From Paraburkholderia dilworthii (lineage in GTDB: Bacteria > Pseudomonadota > Gammaproteobacteria > Burkholderiales > Burkholderiaceae): DNA of 64,000 bases. Below the pieces are notes generated by a model, which was not told the origin of the DNA, made no database searches, and was given only the letters and a program-made list of their open reading frames with translations. The stretch lies in assembly GCF_000472525.1 (NCBI RefSeq), contig NZ_AWZT01000002.1:327-64326 (forward strand), read 5' to 3'. Positions 25,856 to 35,277 of this stretch are shown piece after piece. Numbering within the stretch: position 1 is the first letter of the stretch; each line of letters begins with the position of its first letter. Made by a program: the position numbers and the translations under genes.

Positions 25856-28462
25856 TCAGGGCGACGTGCCCGCGTCGCGAGCTTGACCGTCCGCGCCGAT
25901 GTACTCCGGCGGCACGACGTCGTCCGGTGTGGGCGTCGGCGCCGATGCCGCCGTGGCGGCGCCGTGTGTCTGCCCGAAGACGGCCTCGCTGCCGAGTGCC
26001 ACTGCCGAACCAGGAGCCGAAGTGGAAGCCGCTGCCGAACCTGGAGCTGAACCCGAACCCGAACCCGAACCCGTGCCGGGCGTCGGCAGCAACGGCGGCA
26101 GCGCGCGCGATCCCGCGCCGGCAGTCTCTACCGCGCTGCCGGCAGCCGCAGCCGACGCGCTCCCAGCTGCCATGCCACCATCCGACGCCCCGGACGAAGC
26201 CGTCGCCACCGGCGCGCGCCGTGTCGTATTGCGAGCCGTCACGCTCGCCGGGGGCTTCACCGTCGACGACGATGGAAAGAGATGCTGGAACCACTCCCGC
26301 AGCCGCTCGGAACGCTCGGCGAACCATCCGGGCTGCTGCTCGGTGGCGAACCTGACGCGCGTGTCGACGAGCCTGGAGCGCTGCGCGCGCTGGAAGAAAT
26401 CGCCGACGATCGGCAGTGCGCTATGCGCCCCCTGCCCCCAGTAGTCGCTGCGCAAGGTCACGCGGCTGTCGTTGAAACCGACCCACGCGCCCGCTACGAG
26501 TTGCGGATGAATCAGGATGAACCAGCCGTCCGCGTTGCCCTGCGTCGTACCGGTCTTGCCGGCCACGTCGCCGCGCACACCGAAGCGTCCGCGTATCGCC
26601 GATCCCGTGCCGCGACTGACGACGTCGCGCATCACGTCGACAAGCGTGCGGGCGGCGTCGGCGGGCAGTTCCTGTTGCGGCGACACCGGCGCGAAGTCGG
26701 CCAGCACTTCGCCGTTGCGGTCCTCGATGCGCGTCACCATCACCGGCTCCACGTATCCGCCGAGGTTGGCAATGGTCCCGTACGCCGACACCATTTCCTT
26801 CAGCGTGACGGGGCTCGTGCCCAACGCGAGCGACGGGACCGCGTCCAGCGGGCTGTCGCGCACGCCCATTGCGCGGGCGAGCCGCGCGACCTTGTTGGGG
26901 CCGACCGTTTGCATCAGTTGCGCGGTGATGCGGTTGCGCGAATACGCGAGAGCGTCGCGCAGGGTGATCGGCCGCTCGGTCGGGTCGTCTTCGTCGCTCG
27001 GGCGCCAGACCTCGCCGCCCGCCAGCTGTATTTCGACCGGCTGATCGAGCAACGTGTCGGTCGGTTTCGCGCCCGCCTCGAAGGCCGCCGCGTAGACGAA
27101 CGGCTTGAAGGTGGAGCCCGGCTGACGACGCGCCTGCTGCACGTGGTCGAACGGATCCTGGGTGAAATCGCGGCTGCCGACCCACGCCTTGATCTGGCCG
27201 TTGCGCGGGTCCATCGCGAGAAAATCGGCCTGCACGCGCGTCTTGGATTCGCAGACCGACTGCACGAGGCTGCGATCGGACGACACCCGTTTGAGCGCGT
27301 CGTCGTCGGTCAGGCCCATGTCTTTTGCGGCGCGATAGTCGGGCGTTTCGCGCAGGAATGTCGCGAGCAGATCCTTGCCGTTCGAACAACCGGCATGGCT
27401 GCCCCACGCCGCGTTGGCGATGCCTTGCAACTGGTTGCCCTGTAGGATCACGGCCTGGGTGGCCATCGTCTGCAGCCGCGAATCGATCGTGGTGCGCACG
27501 ACGAGGCCATCGGAATAGATGTTGTAGTCGTTGCGGTCGGCCCACGCCGCGAGCCACTTGCGAAGTTGCTGCGCAAAGTGCGGCGCGGGCCCGGGCGGCT
27601 CGGTCTGCCGCTCGAAGTCGATGCGCAACGGCCTCTTCTTGAGCGATTCATACGCGGCGGGTATGAGCTTGCCGAACTTCACCATCTGCCCGAGCACCGT
27701 ATTGCGCCGCTGCAATGCACGCTCGGGATTGAGCACCGGGTTGTAGTAGCTGTTGCCCTTCAGCATGCCCGCGAGCGTCGCGCTTTCGAGCACGTTCAGG
27801 TCCGACGCGGACTTGTCGAAGTACGTGCGCGCCGCCATCTCGATGCCATACGCGTTGTAGAGAAACGGCACCGTGTTCAAGTACGTTTCGAGAATCTCGT
27901 CCTTCGTGTAGAGCGCCTCGATCTTGAAGGCGGTGATCGCCTCCTTGAGCTTGCGGGTCAGCGTCGGCGCGCGGCCGATTTCGTCTGGATAGAGATTGCG
28001 CGCCAGTTGCTGCGTGATGGTCGAGCCGCCCTGCCGGTCGCCCGAAAACGTATGCAGCGCGGCCGATGCGGTGCGTCGCCAGTCGAGCCCGAAATGCTGA
28101 TAGAAGCGATGGTCCTCGGTGGCGATCAGCGCGTTCACCACATTCGGCGAGATGTCCTTGAGCTTGACCCACTCCCGGTTCGACGGCTTGAACTCGGCGA
28201 GCAGTTTGCCGTCCGCCGAGAGAATCCGCGCGGGCTGCTCGATCTTGGCCTTGCGAATATCGCCGATGCCCGGTGTGAACGGAATCAGGATCAGCACATA
28301 CAGCACGAACAACAGCGGAAGCGCTGCGCACGCCCTCAGCATGCCGCGGCGGGTCGGATGGCGCACGTGCCGCACATGCGCCCAGGCCCCGGCGATGAGC
28401 GGGTTCGCGCGGGTCAGACCTCTGTCGAGAGTCTCCAGAATCAGGGGGATAAGACGCTTCAC
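25856..28462 (-). CDS. Class A penicillin-binding protein (glycosyltransferase 51 plus transpeptidase)
   Basis: This bifunctional peptidoglycan synthase has about 868 aa. After one membrane anchor ([15 protein letters not shown]), the GT51 domain shows [18 protein letters not shown] and [17 protein letters not shown]. The transpeptidase domain has the serine motif [11 protein letters not shown] as SxN, and KTGTTQ. The last 130 residues or so are a Ser/Ala/Gly/Pro tail with GSGSGSGS. The start is uncertain: I use the GTG at 28462 because it leaves about 170 bp to the divergent fabV and begins VKRLIPLI like related proteins; the frame is open to a GTG at 28576. Confidence 0.88.
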   Translation of the reverse strand: MKRLIPLILETLDRGLTRANPLIAGAWAHVRHVRHPTRRGMLRACAALPLLFVLYVLILIPFTPGIGDIRKAKIEQPARILSADGKLLAEFKPSNREWVKLKDISPNVVNALIATEDHRFYQHFGLDWRRTASAALHTFSGDRQGGSTITQQLARNLYPDEIGRAPTLTRKLKEAITAFKIEALYTKDEILETYLNTVPFLYNAYGIEMAARTYFDKSASDLNVLESATLAGMLKGNSYYNPVLNPERALQRRNTVLGQMVKFGKLIPAAYESLKKRPLRIDFERQTEPPGPAPHFAQQLRKWLAAWADRNDYNIYSDGLVVRTTIDSRLQTMATQAVILQGNQLQGIANAAWGSHAGCSNGKDLLATFLRETPDYRAAKDMGLTDDDALKRVSSDRSLVQSVCESKTRVQADFLAMDPRNGQIKAWVGSRDFTQDPFDHVQQARRQPGSTFKPFVYAAAFEAGAKPTDTLLDQPVEIQLAGGEVWRPSDEDDPTERPITLRDALAYSRNRITAQLMQTVGPNKVARLARAMGVRDSPLDAVPSLALGTSPVTLKEMVSAYGTIANLGGYVEPVMVTRIEDRNGEVLADFAPVSPQQELPADAARTLVDVMRDVVSRGTGSAIRGRFGVRGDVAGKTGTTQGNADGWFILIHPQLVAGAWVGFNDSRVTLRSDYWGQGAHSALPIVGDFFQRAQRSRLVDTRVRFATEQQPGWFAERSERLREWFQHLFPSSSTVKPPASVTARNTTRRAPVATASSGASDGGMAAGSASAAAAGSAVETAGAGSRALPPLLPTPGTGSGSGSGSAPGSAAASTSAPGSAVALGSEAVFGQTHGAATAASAPTPTPDDVVPPEYIGADGQARDAGTSP
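26049..26072. repeat. Hexanucleotide tandem repeat in the PBP tail
   Basis: Four perfect GAACCC units encode the Gly-Ser run of the C-terminal tail on the minus strand. Changes in copy number would stay in frame and alter only tail length. Confidence 0.85.
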
Positions 28463-28631
28463 ACTGGTTACCGTCTGCTGGAAAAGGCTGAATCCTACCA
28501 AGATGTGCTGCGCCGGCCGATTTTCGGGCGGCCGGGCGGGCCGCTTGCGCCGCCGGCGACCGATCCGGCGCGCCACGCCAGGAGCCGGCGCGGGCCACTA
28601 TAATGTCGCCAATTCCGACAAGAGGTGCTTC

Positions 28632-29828
28632 ATGATCATCAAACCGCGCGTGCGTGGCTTCATCTGCGTAACCACCCATCCGACGGGCTGCGAGGCCAAC
28701 GTCAAGGAACAGATCGAATACGTCAAGGCACGCGGCCCCATCGCCAACGGTCCGAAGAAAGTGCTCGTGATCGGCGCATCCACGGGCTACGGACTGGCCG
28801 CGCGCATCAGCGCCGCATTCGGCTGCGGCGCGGCCACGCTCGGCGTGTTCTTCGAGCGCGGCGGCAGCGAAAGCAAGGCCGGCACGGCCGGCTGGTACAA
28901 CAGCGCGGCGTTCGAGAAATTCGCGAGCGCGGAAGGCTTGTACGCGAGCAGCATCAACGGCGACGCATTTTCGGACGAAGTCAAGGCACGCACGATCGAG
29001 GTCATCAAGCGCGATCTCGGGCAGGTCGATCTCGTCGTGTACAGCCTTGCCGCGCCCAAGCGCACGCATCCGAAAACCGGCGAAGTTTTCAGCTCGACGC
29101 TGAAGCCGGTCGGCAAGGCGGTCAAGCTGCGCGGCATCGACACGGACAAGGAAGTCATCAAGGAGACCGTGCTCGAACCCGCCACGCAAACCGAAATCGA
29201 CCAAACGGTCGCGGTGATGGGCGGCGAAGACTGGCAAATGTGGATCGACGCGTTACTGGAAGCCGGCGTGCTCGCGGACGGCGCGAAGACGACCGCGTTC
29301 ACCTATCTCGGCGAAAAGATCACGCACGACATCTACTGGAACGGCTCGATTGGCGCCGCCAAGAAGGACCTCGACCAGAAAGTGCTCGGCATTCGCGCGA
29401 AGCTCGCGGCCAAAGGCGGCGACGCGCGCGTCTCGGTGCTCAAGGCGGTCGTCACGCAAGCGAGTTCCGCAATCCCGATGATGCCGCTCTACCTGTCGCT
29501 GCTCTTCAAGGTGATGAAGGAGAAAGGCACGCACGAAGGCTGTATCGAGCAGGTCTACGGGCTCTACAAGGACAGTCTCTACGGGGCGGCGCCGCACATC
29601 GACGACGAAGGCCGTCTGCGCGCGGACTACAAGGAACTGGATCCGGACGTGCAGAACCAGGTTCAGGCGCTGTGGGGCCAGGTGACGAACGACAACATCT
29701 ACGAACTTACCGATTTCAGCGGCTACAAGACCGATTTCCTGCGTCTTTTCGGCTTTGAAATCGAGGGCGTCGATTACGAGGCCGACGTCGATCCGGACGT
29801 GCAGATTCCGCGGCTCGTCGAAGTCTGA
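28632..29828 (+). CDS. fabV: Trans-2-enoyl-ACP reductase FabV
   Basis: The protein has 398 aa. FabV is an NADH-dependent enoyl-ACP reductase of fatty acid synthesis that is insensitive to triclosan. The start [20 protein letters not shown] is diagnostic, followed by [17 protein letters not shown] for the cofactor and [14 protein letters not shown]. The catalytic Tyr-x8-Lys pair is in [14 protein letters not shown] and the following residues. Length and ending match the family. The ATG at 28632 follows AGAGGTG; the open frame upstream is not conserved. Confidence 0.97.
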   Translation: MIIKPRVRGFICVTTHPTGCEANVKEQIEYVKARGPIANGPKKVLVIGASTGYGLAARISAAFGCGAATLGVFFERGGSESKAGTAGWYNSAAFEKFASAEGLYASSINGDAFSDEVKARTIEVIKRDLGQVDLVVYSLAAPKRTHPKTGEVFSSTLKPVGKAVKLRGIDTDKEVIKETVLEPATQTEIDQTVAVMGGEDWQMWIDALLEAGVLADGAKTTAFTYLGEKITHDIYWNGSIGAAKKDLDQKVLGIRAKLAAKGGDARVSVLKAVVTQASSAIPMMPLYLSLLFKVMKEKGTHEGCIEQVYGLYKDSLYGAAPHIDDEGRLRADYKELDPDVQNQVQALWGQVTNDNIYELTDFSGYKTDFLRLFGFEIEGVDYEADVDPDVQIPRLVEV

Positions 29829-29847
29829 GCCGGATTGGGGTTAGGTT

Positions 29848-29876
29848 GCGGGGCCTTCGCGCCCCGCGTCGTTTTT
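29848..29876 (+). terminator. Intrinsic terminator after fabV
   Basis: GCGGGGC (29848-29854) pairs with GCCCCGC (29861-29867) around a 6-base loop; a five-T run follows at 29872-29876. The next 60 bases are a degenerate CGTTTTTCCTG-like repeat. Confidence 0.6.
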
Positions 29877-29981
29877 CCTGCGTCGCTTTCCTGCGCCGTT
29901 TTTCCTGCGTCGTTTTTGCCGCGCGGTTTGTCCTGCGTGTTGCCTTCCCCTTCCCGTTTGGGTTTTGTGCCGCTGCCGCGC

Positions 29982-30611
29982 TTACGGCGTGCCGTTGCGG
30001 CAGTACTCGCGATAACCGTCGCGCTCCGCGAGACGCGTCATATAAGCGGCAACCGCGGGCAGATCGCCGTGTTCGATCGGCGTTTCGAGCCAACGGTTGA
30101 TCGACAGCGCAATCGGAATGTCCGCGAGCGAGAACGCGTTGCCCGCGATGAACGCGCCGGTATGCTGCAATTGCCCTTCGACGATCGCCATATGCTTCGC
30201 CCAGTTCGCCCGCGATAACTCGATCTGCTGCGCATCGCGATGTGCCGGCGATTGCCGCACGAGCGCGAGGAACGCGTAGCTCCACGAGCGGTTCAGTTCG
30301 CTCGCCTGCCAGTCGATCCACTGGTCGCATCGGGCGCGCTCGCATGGGTCGCCTGGGTATAGGGACTCGCTTTCGTCCTGATAGCGGCCCGCGAGATAGC
30401 GGATGATCGAGTTGGATTCCCACAGTACGAAGTCACCGTCCTTGATGACGGGGACCATCGCATTCGGATTGAGCGCGAGAAATTCAGCAACGTTGGTCGG
30501 GCGAAATCCCGCGCCCCAATCTTCCTGCTCGAACGCGAGCCCCAGTTCGACGCAAGTCCACAGCACCTTGCGCACGTTGATGGATGAAGTCTTGCCGAGG
30601 ATTTGCAGCAT
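29982..30611 (-). CDS. Glutathione S-transferase family protein
   Basis: The protein has 209 aa. The thioredoxin-like N-terminal domain starts [20 protein letters not shown] with a Ser at the catalytic position, followed by [25 protein letters not shown] for glutathione binding. The helical C-terminal domain has [21 protein letters not shown], the usual N-capping box. Cytosolic enzymes of this type conjugate or reduce electrophiles. No partner gene is evident. Confidence 0.9.
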   Translation of the reverse strand: MLQILGKTSSINVRKVLWTCVELGLAFEQEDWGAGFRPTNVAEFLALNPNAMVPVIKDGDFVLWESNSIIRYLAGRYQDESESLYPGDPCERARCDQWIDWQASELNRSWSYAFLALVRQSPAHRDAQQIELSRANWAKHMAIVEGQLQHTGAFIAGNAFSLADIPIALSINRWLETPIEHGDLPAVAAYMTRLAERDGYREYCRNGTP

Positions 30612-31084
30612 AGCGCGTCGGATGCGGTGGTTGGGAAGGAAGCGTCAGGTTAGCGCCTCGCGGGATTTCGCGCTGCGCGCCGTGCTGCTGGACAGAGGCG
30701 GGATAGAGGCGCGGCGGCGGCACGGCGAAACGACGACGGCGGCAAACCAACGATGGCGGCGAAACGACGACGGCAAACAACGTCGACGGTAAAACAACGA
30801 CGACCGTAAACAACGGCGGCGCCAAAACAACGGCGGCGCCAAACCAACGCCAGCCGCAAACCAACGCCGACAGCAATCCAACGGCGGAACGACGCAGCTG
30901 AAAACAGCACCGGCGGCCCGCCTGCAGCGGTGCACCGGCGTAGGCGCTCTTGCGGGATTGCGGCGTGCGCCAGGGTACGCCCGGGAATTGCCGCTGGTGA
31001 ATTCTGCGTGATATTGTTGATCAATGCGGAGGACGGCCGCACGCCGCCTCCCCCGGAAAGCACTTTACCGCAGCGAGCGTCGCC
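30612..31084. repeat. Non-coding stretch with degenerate CGGCGGC/AAACAACG repeats
   Basis: Between about 30700 and 30900 the sequence cycles through imperfect units of the type AAACAACGnCGGCG, including GGCGGCGCCAAA twice in a row. The frames open through it encode low-complexity Arg/Val/Pro strings and I do not call them genes. Slippage-driven expansion is likely. The remainder up to 31084 holds the promoter region of the next gene. Confidence 0.6.
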
Positions 31085-31450
31085 ATGAGTGATGTACGCC
31101 ACCATCTGAGTCCGCGAGACCGTCTGGAGCTGTTGTGCTGGCTCACATGCGGCAGCCTCGGCGCTTTTTACCTCAACGAAGACTGGCCGGACGCGGCGTT
31201 CCACGTCCAGGCCGCCCACAAATGGCTTGACCGCCGCGCGCGCGAGGCAGACTGGCTTTCCATCGCGAAGTTGTCGGCGACCGCACTGGAGATTGCGCGC
31301 CGGCACGCGCGCTTTGTCGACACCGACTGGGCGCGCGACGCCGTCGAGGAAATCCTGGATACCGACGAACTCGATCCGCAAGCGCGGCTCGTGCGGCAGG
31401 TTCTCGCGGATTGCGAGAAGGCGTTGGCGGATCGGCGGGCGGCGGATTAG
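31085..31450 (+). CDS. Hypothetical protein, 121 aa
   Basis: The sequence predicts a soluble, helical, Arg/Asp-rich protein (RDRLELLCWLTCGSLGAFYLNEDW, AAHKWLDRRAREADW, DPQARLVRQVLADCEKALADRR). Codon use is normal for the genome. I do not recognise the family. It stands alone between a repeat-rich stretch and the convergent MgtC-like gene. Confidence 0.6.
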   Translation: MSDVRHHLSPRDRLELLCWLTCGSLGAFYLNEDWPDAAFHVQAAHKWLDRRAREADWLSIAKLSATALEIARRHARFVDTDWARDAVEEILDTDELDPQARLVRQVLADCEKALADRRAAD

Positions 31451-31714
31451 TTTTTGCGGGGGCAAACGCAAACTCGCGCGGCGGGAACGGTTCGACGGAT
31501 CCGTGTGTGTTCCCGCTGCGTTCGCCACTCCTTCAAGCCGCGCAGCCGGCGAAAAACATTTTCGGTTGCGCGCGTCGCAGACGCCAGGACACCGGGCACA
31601 TCACGCACCGCGCCCGTCTTCCGGTCCAACGCGTTGAAACGCAAAATGCCCGCGCTGAATGCGCCCAATTGTGCGCGTCGCGCCGCGCCGCAAGCTCTAA
31701 CACCCGGCGCACCG

Positions 31715-32203
31715 CTATTTGCCGTCGGGCATGTGGCTCTTAACGAGCCGCGCGCTCGACAGGATCAGTAACGCGATCACCACGCTGAGAATCGCCGTAG
31801 CTTCACGCCCGAGGCCCGCGGCCACACCGACCCCGGCGCTGAGCCACAGGCTTGCCGCCGTTGTCAGGCCGCGCACCTCACGCTGCGCACTGAGTTTCAT
31901 GATCGCGCCCGCGCCGAGAAATCCGACGCCGGACACGAGCCCTTGCAGCACGCGGCTCATGTTGTCCTGCGAGAAACCGGCTTGCAGCGGCACCACGACG
32001 AACAAGGCCGCGCCCACCGCGACCATCATGTGCGTGCGCATGCCGGCGTCGCGCCGTGATATTTCCCGCTCGAAACCGATCACGCCGCCCAGTATCAGCG
32101 CGAGCCCGAGACGCATCAGCACTTGCGTCAGATCGGTCGGATCGCCGAGATCCGAGAACTCCGCCTTGGCTGTCGCCCACACGGCCTGCCATCCGGTATT
32201 CAT
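31715..32203 (-). CDS. MgtC/SapB-family membrane protein
   Basis: The protein has 162 aa with four membrane segments. The family signatures are LGGVIGFEREISRRDAGMRTHMMVAVGAAL and VSGVGFLGAGAIMK, then VRGLTTAASLWLSAGVGVAAG. MgtC-type proteins modulate the F-ATPase or magnesium homeostasis under low-Mg or acid stress; this short form has the membrane domain only. No adjacent magnesium transporter is seen. Confidence 0.9.
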   Translation of the reverse strand: MNTGWQAVWATAKAEFSDLGDPTDLTQVLMRLGLALILGGVIGFEREISRRDAGMRTHMMVAVGAALFVVVPLQAGFSQDNMSRVLQGLVSGVGFLGAGAIMKLSAQREVRGLTTAASLWLSAGVGVAAGLGREATAILSVVIALLILSSARLVKSHMPDGK

Positions 32204-32327
32204 GTGCTTGACCCGACGTTCGCGAAAACCCCAGCATAGCCGGGATGCGCCGGTGTGGGCAGAGATCAGCGAAGACGTGCGGACGCGCCGCGGGCAACGC
32301 AGTGCAGCGCGTTCGGCGAATTGCGAA

Positions 32328-33029
32328 TCACGTGCCCGAGGTTTTCTTCACGAATGCGCTCACCACTGCTTCCAGTTCCTTCGTGATCGACGTCATCACG
32401 CCGGCCACCACCGCGAACTCGCGGCCGGTTACGTCCGCGCGGCTCGCCACGATCTGACCGTTGAACGACACGATATGCGCCTCCTTCGCGATCGACTTGA
32501 TCCGTTCGATCAATTGCTGTTGTTCTTTCTTCTGGGCCCGCGCAATACGCCGGCTTTCCTGTTCGTAGACGGCCGTCACGCCATGCAGATCGCTCAACAG
32601 CGGATCGGCTGAAGCGATCAATGCCTGCACCGCGGATTCGGCGTTTGGCGACTTGCGCGCTATCGCATCGAGCGCTGCCGAAGCCAATGCGATGAAGTCC
32701 GCGATTTTCTTCGCGACATGCCCGTTGCCGTGTCCATTGCCATTGCCATGAAAAGCATCGCGCAAAGCCGGCGAAAAGAGTCCGGGTAAGCCGTCACGGC
32801 CTTGCACGAGCGCCGCGTGACTGTCCGCAAACGTGCGCAACGTGTCTTGCGCGATGGCGAGGGCGCCGTCGCTTTCCCGCAGCGCGAGCATCGCCTTGAA
32901 GACGATGCGCTGCGAAAGCATCCTTTGACGCCCCGCGATGTTGATCAACGAGCTCAACGCCTCGTTGGACACATCCGCTTCAGCTGGCTCGGACCGCGCT
33001 ACCTGAATCCGTTCTATTGTTGTGACCAT
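32328..33029 (-). CDS. Soluble PilJ/NarX-type nitrate-sensor-like domain protein beside narK
   Basis: The protein has 233 aa and lacks signal peptide and membrane segments. Residues about 25-45 (SSLINIAGRQRMLSQRIVFKAM) match the helical P-box motif that binds nitrate in NarX/NarQ-like sensors and recurs in the PilJ N-terminal domain. A GNGNGHGNGH linker lies near residue 95. The C-terminal half (EQQQLIERIKSIAKEAHIVSFNGQIVASRADVTGREFAVVAGVM) resembles the tip of a methyl-accepting signalling helix. There is no HAMP, kinase or DNA-binding domain. It follows narK by 157 bases on the same strand, so a cytoplasmic nitrate-sensing role is plausible. Confidence 0.75.
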   Translation of the reverse strand: MVTTIERIQVARSEPAEADVSNEALSSLINIAGRQRMLSQRIVFKAMLALRESDGALAIAQDTLRTFADSHAALVQGRDGLPGLFSPALRDAFHGNGNGHGNGHVAKKIADFIALASAALDAIARKSPNAESAVQALIASADPLLSDLHGVTAVYEQESRRIARAQKKEQQQLIERIKSIAKEAHIVSFNGQIVASRADVTGREFAVVAGVMTSITKELEAVVSAFVKKTSGT

Positions 33030-33186
33030 ATTTACTTCTGAAGATCCAGATCGGCGGGCCGCGTCGGCGCGCGCTTCGTTGCGCGTCGACGCGGCCGTTG
33101 ATGCGCTGCGTTACCGCTTTTACATTCCCCGGTTGCCGCACTCGGTGGCGTTGTTCAGTGCCCTGCTCGCTTGACTGCTCGCTCGC

Positions 33187-34554
33187 CTATTCGGTTGCAT
33201 GAGCGTGCATCACACCTGATTGCATCGACCACGCCATCCACGGCCGGCGCAGTGCGACGATCGCGACGAACGCGCAGGCGGCCAGCGCACCGAAGGTCGC
33301 AAAGCCCATCTGATAAGAACCGGTGCTTTCCTTCGCGATGCCCATGACGACTGGCAGATAGAAGCCGCCAATGCCGCCTGCGGCGCCCACGATGCCCGAC
33401 ATCAAGCCGGTGCGGCCGGCCCAGCGATGGGGCACGAGCTGAAACGTCGCGCCGTTGCCAAGCCCAAAGGCGAGGTACAGACAAAGCAGCAGCGCAATGC
33501 CGCCCGCCAGCGTAGGCATGACCGCGGCGAACACGAAGTCGCACAGCGAGATCGTCGCGAGCAGCACCGTCAGTGCGCGCACACCGGAGACCTTGTCGGC
33601 GATCAGGCCGCCGAGCGGACGCACGAGCGCGCCGGTTGCGGCGAGAAGCGCCATGAAGAGGCCCGCATCGATCTTCGACAGTTGATAGAGATTGGTCAGC
33701 AGCAGCGACACATACGAGGACATGCCGACGAAACCGCCGAACGTGATGCTATAAACGAGCATGATCACCCACGTATCGCGCTCCGCCAGCACCGCGCGAT
33801 AGCGCTTGGGCAGCACCGCAATCGCAAGCAATGCGCCGATCACCGGCAACAGCAGCACGCCGGTCTTGCCCGATCCGAACATACCCGCTTCGACCAGCAG
33901 CACGAGCACGATCAAACCGACGAGCGTCACCACGAAGCTGCCGAACGCGCGCAGCACGCTGCCCGTCTTCACGCCGGAGTCGTTCGCCCAGAAATAGAGC
34001 GTGATGCCCGCAATAGCGAGCAACGGCAGTGCGCCGCCCGTTGCGACCTGCCAGCCGTAGTGCGTGGCCAGTTGCGGGAACAGGAAGCCGTCGAGGACGG
34101 CGCCGATGTTGCCCGCAGCGGCGAGACCCAGCACGAGACCCTGCACCTTCGGCGGATAGTTGCTGCCGGCCATCGGCAATGCGACTGCGAAGCTCGCGCC
34201 ACCGACGCCGAGGAACACGCCGAGCACCAGCAGCAGCGTGTACGACGGCACGAACGGCAGCACCGGCAACACGATGGTCGGCACGGCTGAAAGCAGCACG
34301 CCGAGCAACGCAATGCGCTTGCCGTGCGCCGATTGATAGAGGTTGCCGAGCGTCACCCGCAGAATCGCTGCCGATAGCACGGGCACCGCGACCAGCAGAC
34401 CTTGCTGCGCGGGCGTCATCGAAATGCTCTTGCTGATGAACGGCGCGAGCGGGCCATACAGAACCCAGACTGTGAAGCCGGTATCGAAATAAAGGAAACA
34501 CGCTACTAGCGCGCGCCAGTCTCCACTCTTGAGGGAGCTCATCACGTTTTTCAT
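33187..34554 (-). CDS. narK: Nitrate/nitrite transporter, NarK/NasA-type MFS
   Basis: The protein has 455 aa and about twelve membrane segments. Landmarks are FYFDTGFTVWVLYGPLAPFIS-like opening residues, ALPMAGSNYPPKVQGLVLGLAAAGNIGAV and the second nitrate signature around GIVGAAGGIGGFYLPVVMGIAKE. It imports nitrate (or exchanges nitrite) across the inner membrane and feeds NirBD encoded upstream on the same strand. GAGGA lies 6 bases before the ATG. A candidate sigma-54 promoter lies about 100 bases upstream of the start (34650-34665), so it can be expressed independently of nirBD. Confidence 0.92.
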   Translation of the reverse strand: MKNVMSSLKSGDWRALVACFLYFDTGFTVWVLYGPLAPFISKSISMTPAQQGLLVAVPVLSAAILRVTLGNLYQSAHGKRIALLGVLLSAVPTIVLPVLPFVPSYTLLLVLGVFLGVGGASFAVALPMAGSNYPPKVQGLVLGLAAAGNIGAVLDGFLFPQLATHYGWQVATGGALPLLAIAGITLYFWANDSGVKTGSVLRAFGSFVVTLVGLIVLVLLVEAGMFGSGKTGVLLLPVIGALLAIAVLPKRYRAVLAERDTWVIMLVYSITFGGFVGMSSYVSLLLTNLYQLSKIDAGLFMALLAATGALVRPLGGLIADKVSGVRALTVLLATISLCDFVFAAVMPTLAGGIALLLCLYLAFGLGNGATFQLVPHRWAGRTGLMSGIVGAAGGIGGFYLPVVMGIAKESTGSYQMGFATFGALAACAFVAIVALRRPWMAWSMQSGVMHAHATE

Positions 34555-34649
34555 CAGACATCCTCACTAAACTGATTTTCGATCATTCGGCTGACCGAAT
34601 GCTTCGCCACGCACCGGAATGATCACTATGTTGGAACCCGCGATTTATA

Positions 34650-34665
34650 TGCAACGTCTGTGCCA
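34650..34665 (-). promoter_or_regulatory. Sigma-54 promoter of narK
   Basis: The minus strand reads TGGCACAGACGTTGCA, with GG and GC exactly 10 bases apart and only one change in the TGGCACG-N4-TTGCA consensus. Predicted transcript start is near 34639, about 85 bases before the narK ATG. Confidence 0.75.
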
Positions 34666-34806
34666 TGCGGGCCATCTTTTCGATGCTGAACTGCGTGCTC
34701 CGTAAAGCTTGAAACGATGCGCGCGTCACGCTGAATAAACGTCGCGTGCGTAGCGCTTTTCCTGCCCGAGCCGGCTCACGTATTCGCCGGCCTGTTCTTC
34801 GCTCAT

Positions 34807-34822
34807 GGCACCGCACCGTGCC
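34807..34822. promoter_or_regulatory. Weak NtrC-like dyad upstream of narK
   Basis: GGCAC and GTGCC are arranged as a perfect dyad with a 6-base spacer, about 145 bp upstream of the sigma-54 promoter. The NtrC consensus has a 7-base spacer, so this is a weak call. Confidence 0.3.
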
Positions 34823-34890
34823 ACACTTCTTTCAGTGCGGCGTCGACATCGCTCAAGAAGTTAGTTGAAACCGTTGAAGAACCTCGACGC

Positions 34891-35244
34891 TCAAACGGCG
34901 ACCCACACCTGGCCGTTCTCCACGCGCGTGCGGAAAGCGCTCACCGAATGCGCCGGCGTTTCGAGGCATTCGCCGGTGCGCAGATCGAAGTGGTGCTTGT
35001 AGATCGGCGAGGCCACCACCACGCGTTCGCCGAGACTGCCGATCAGTCCGCGCGACAGCACGGCGGCCCGCGAGCCCGGATCGAAGTTCTCGATTGCGTA
35101 CACCGCGGCCTTGTCTTCATTCGTGTTCACGTGGAATACGGCCACCTGTTCACCTTTGACGAGCGCGCAGACTCCCGTATTGGGAACGATGTCGTCGAGC
35201 GTGCAAACGGGTGTCCAGGTTTGCGGCAAGCGGTCGTTACTCAT
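34891..35244 (-). CDS. nirD: Nitrite reductase (NADH) small subunit NirD
   Basis: The protein has 117 aa. It has the Rieske-like fold of assimilatory NirD: TWTPVCTLDDIVPNTGVCALV, VAVFHV, AIENFDPGSRAAVLSRGLIG and YKHHFDLRTGECLE. The Rieske Cys/His cluster ligands are absent, as usual for NirD. It partners NirB in reducing nitrite to ammonia in the cytoplasm. The gap to nirB is 33 bases, so it shares the nirB transcript and its leader control. Confidence 0.95.
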   Translation of the reverse strand: MSNDRLPQTWTPVCTLDDIVPNTGVCALVKGEQVAVFHVNTNEDKAAVYAIENFDPGSRAAVLSRGLIGSLGERVVVASPIYKHHFDLRTGECLETPAHSVSAFRTRVENGQVWVAV

Positions 35245-35277
35245 GGCGGAGCTCCTCGTTCAATGACGCGAAAGGGT

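Larger units (their letters stand above)
34555..34890. promoter_or_regulatory. nirD-narK intergenic region
   Basis: This 336-bp stretch contains the sigma-54-type promoter for narK and a GGCAC-N6-GTGCC dyad. It also has a short stem near 34585-34602 (CATTCGG/CCGAATG on the minus strand) without a T run. No gene is supported; the open frame at 34583-34816 has no family signature and covers the promoter. Confidence 0.6.

Noticed and set aside
26282..27445. 387-aa plus-strand frame
   Set aside because: Antisense to the penicillin-binding protein, whose catalytic motifs are clear.
30650..31528. 292-aa minus-strand frame
   Set aside because: Runs through the low-complexity repeats and antisense to the 31085 gene; no domain visible.
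34580..34605. Stem in the narK leader as a third attenuator
   Set aside because: The loop is four bases without the A1/G4 hexaloop, and no U-tract or terminator follows.
34583..34816. 77-aa minus-strand frame between nirD and narK
   Set aside because: No family signature, and it spans the narK sigma-54 promoter and leader.
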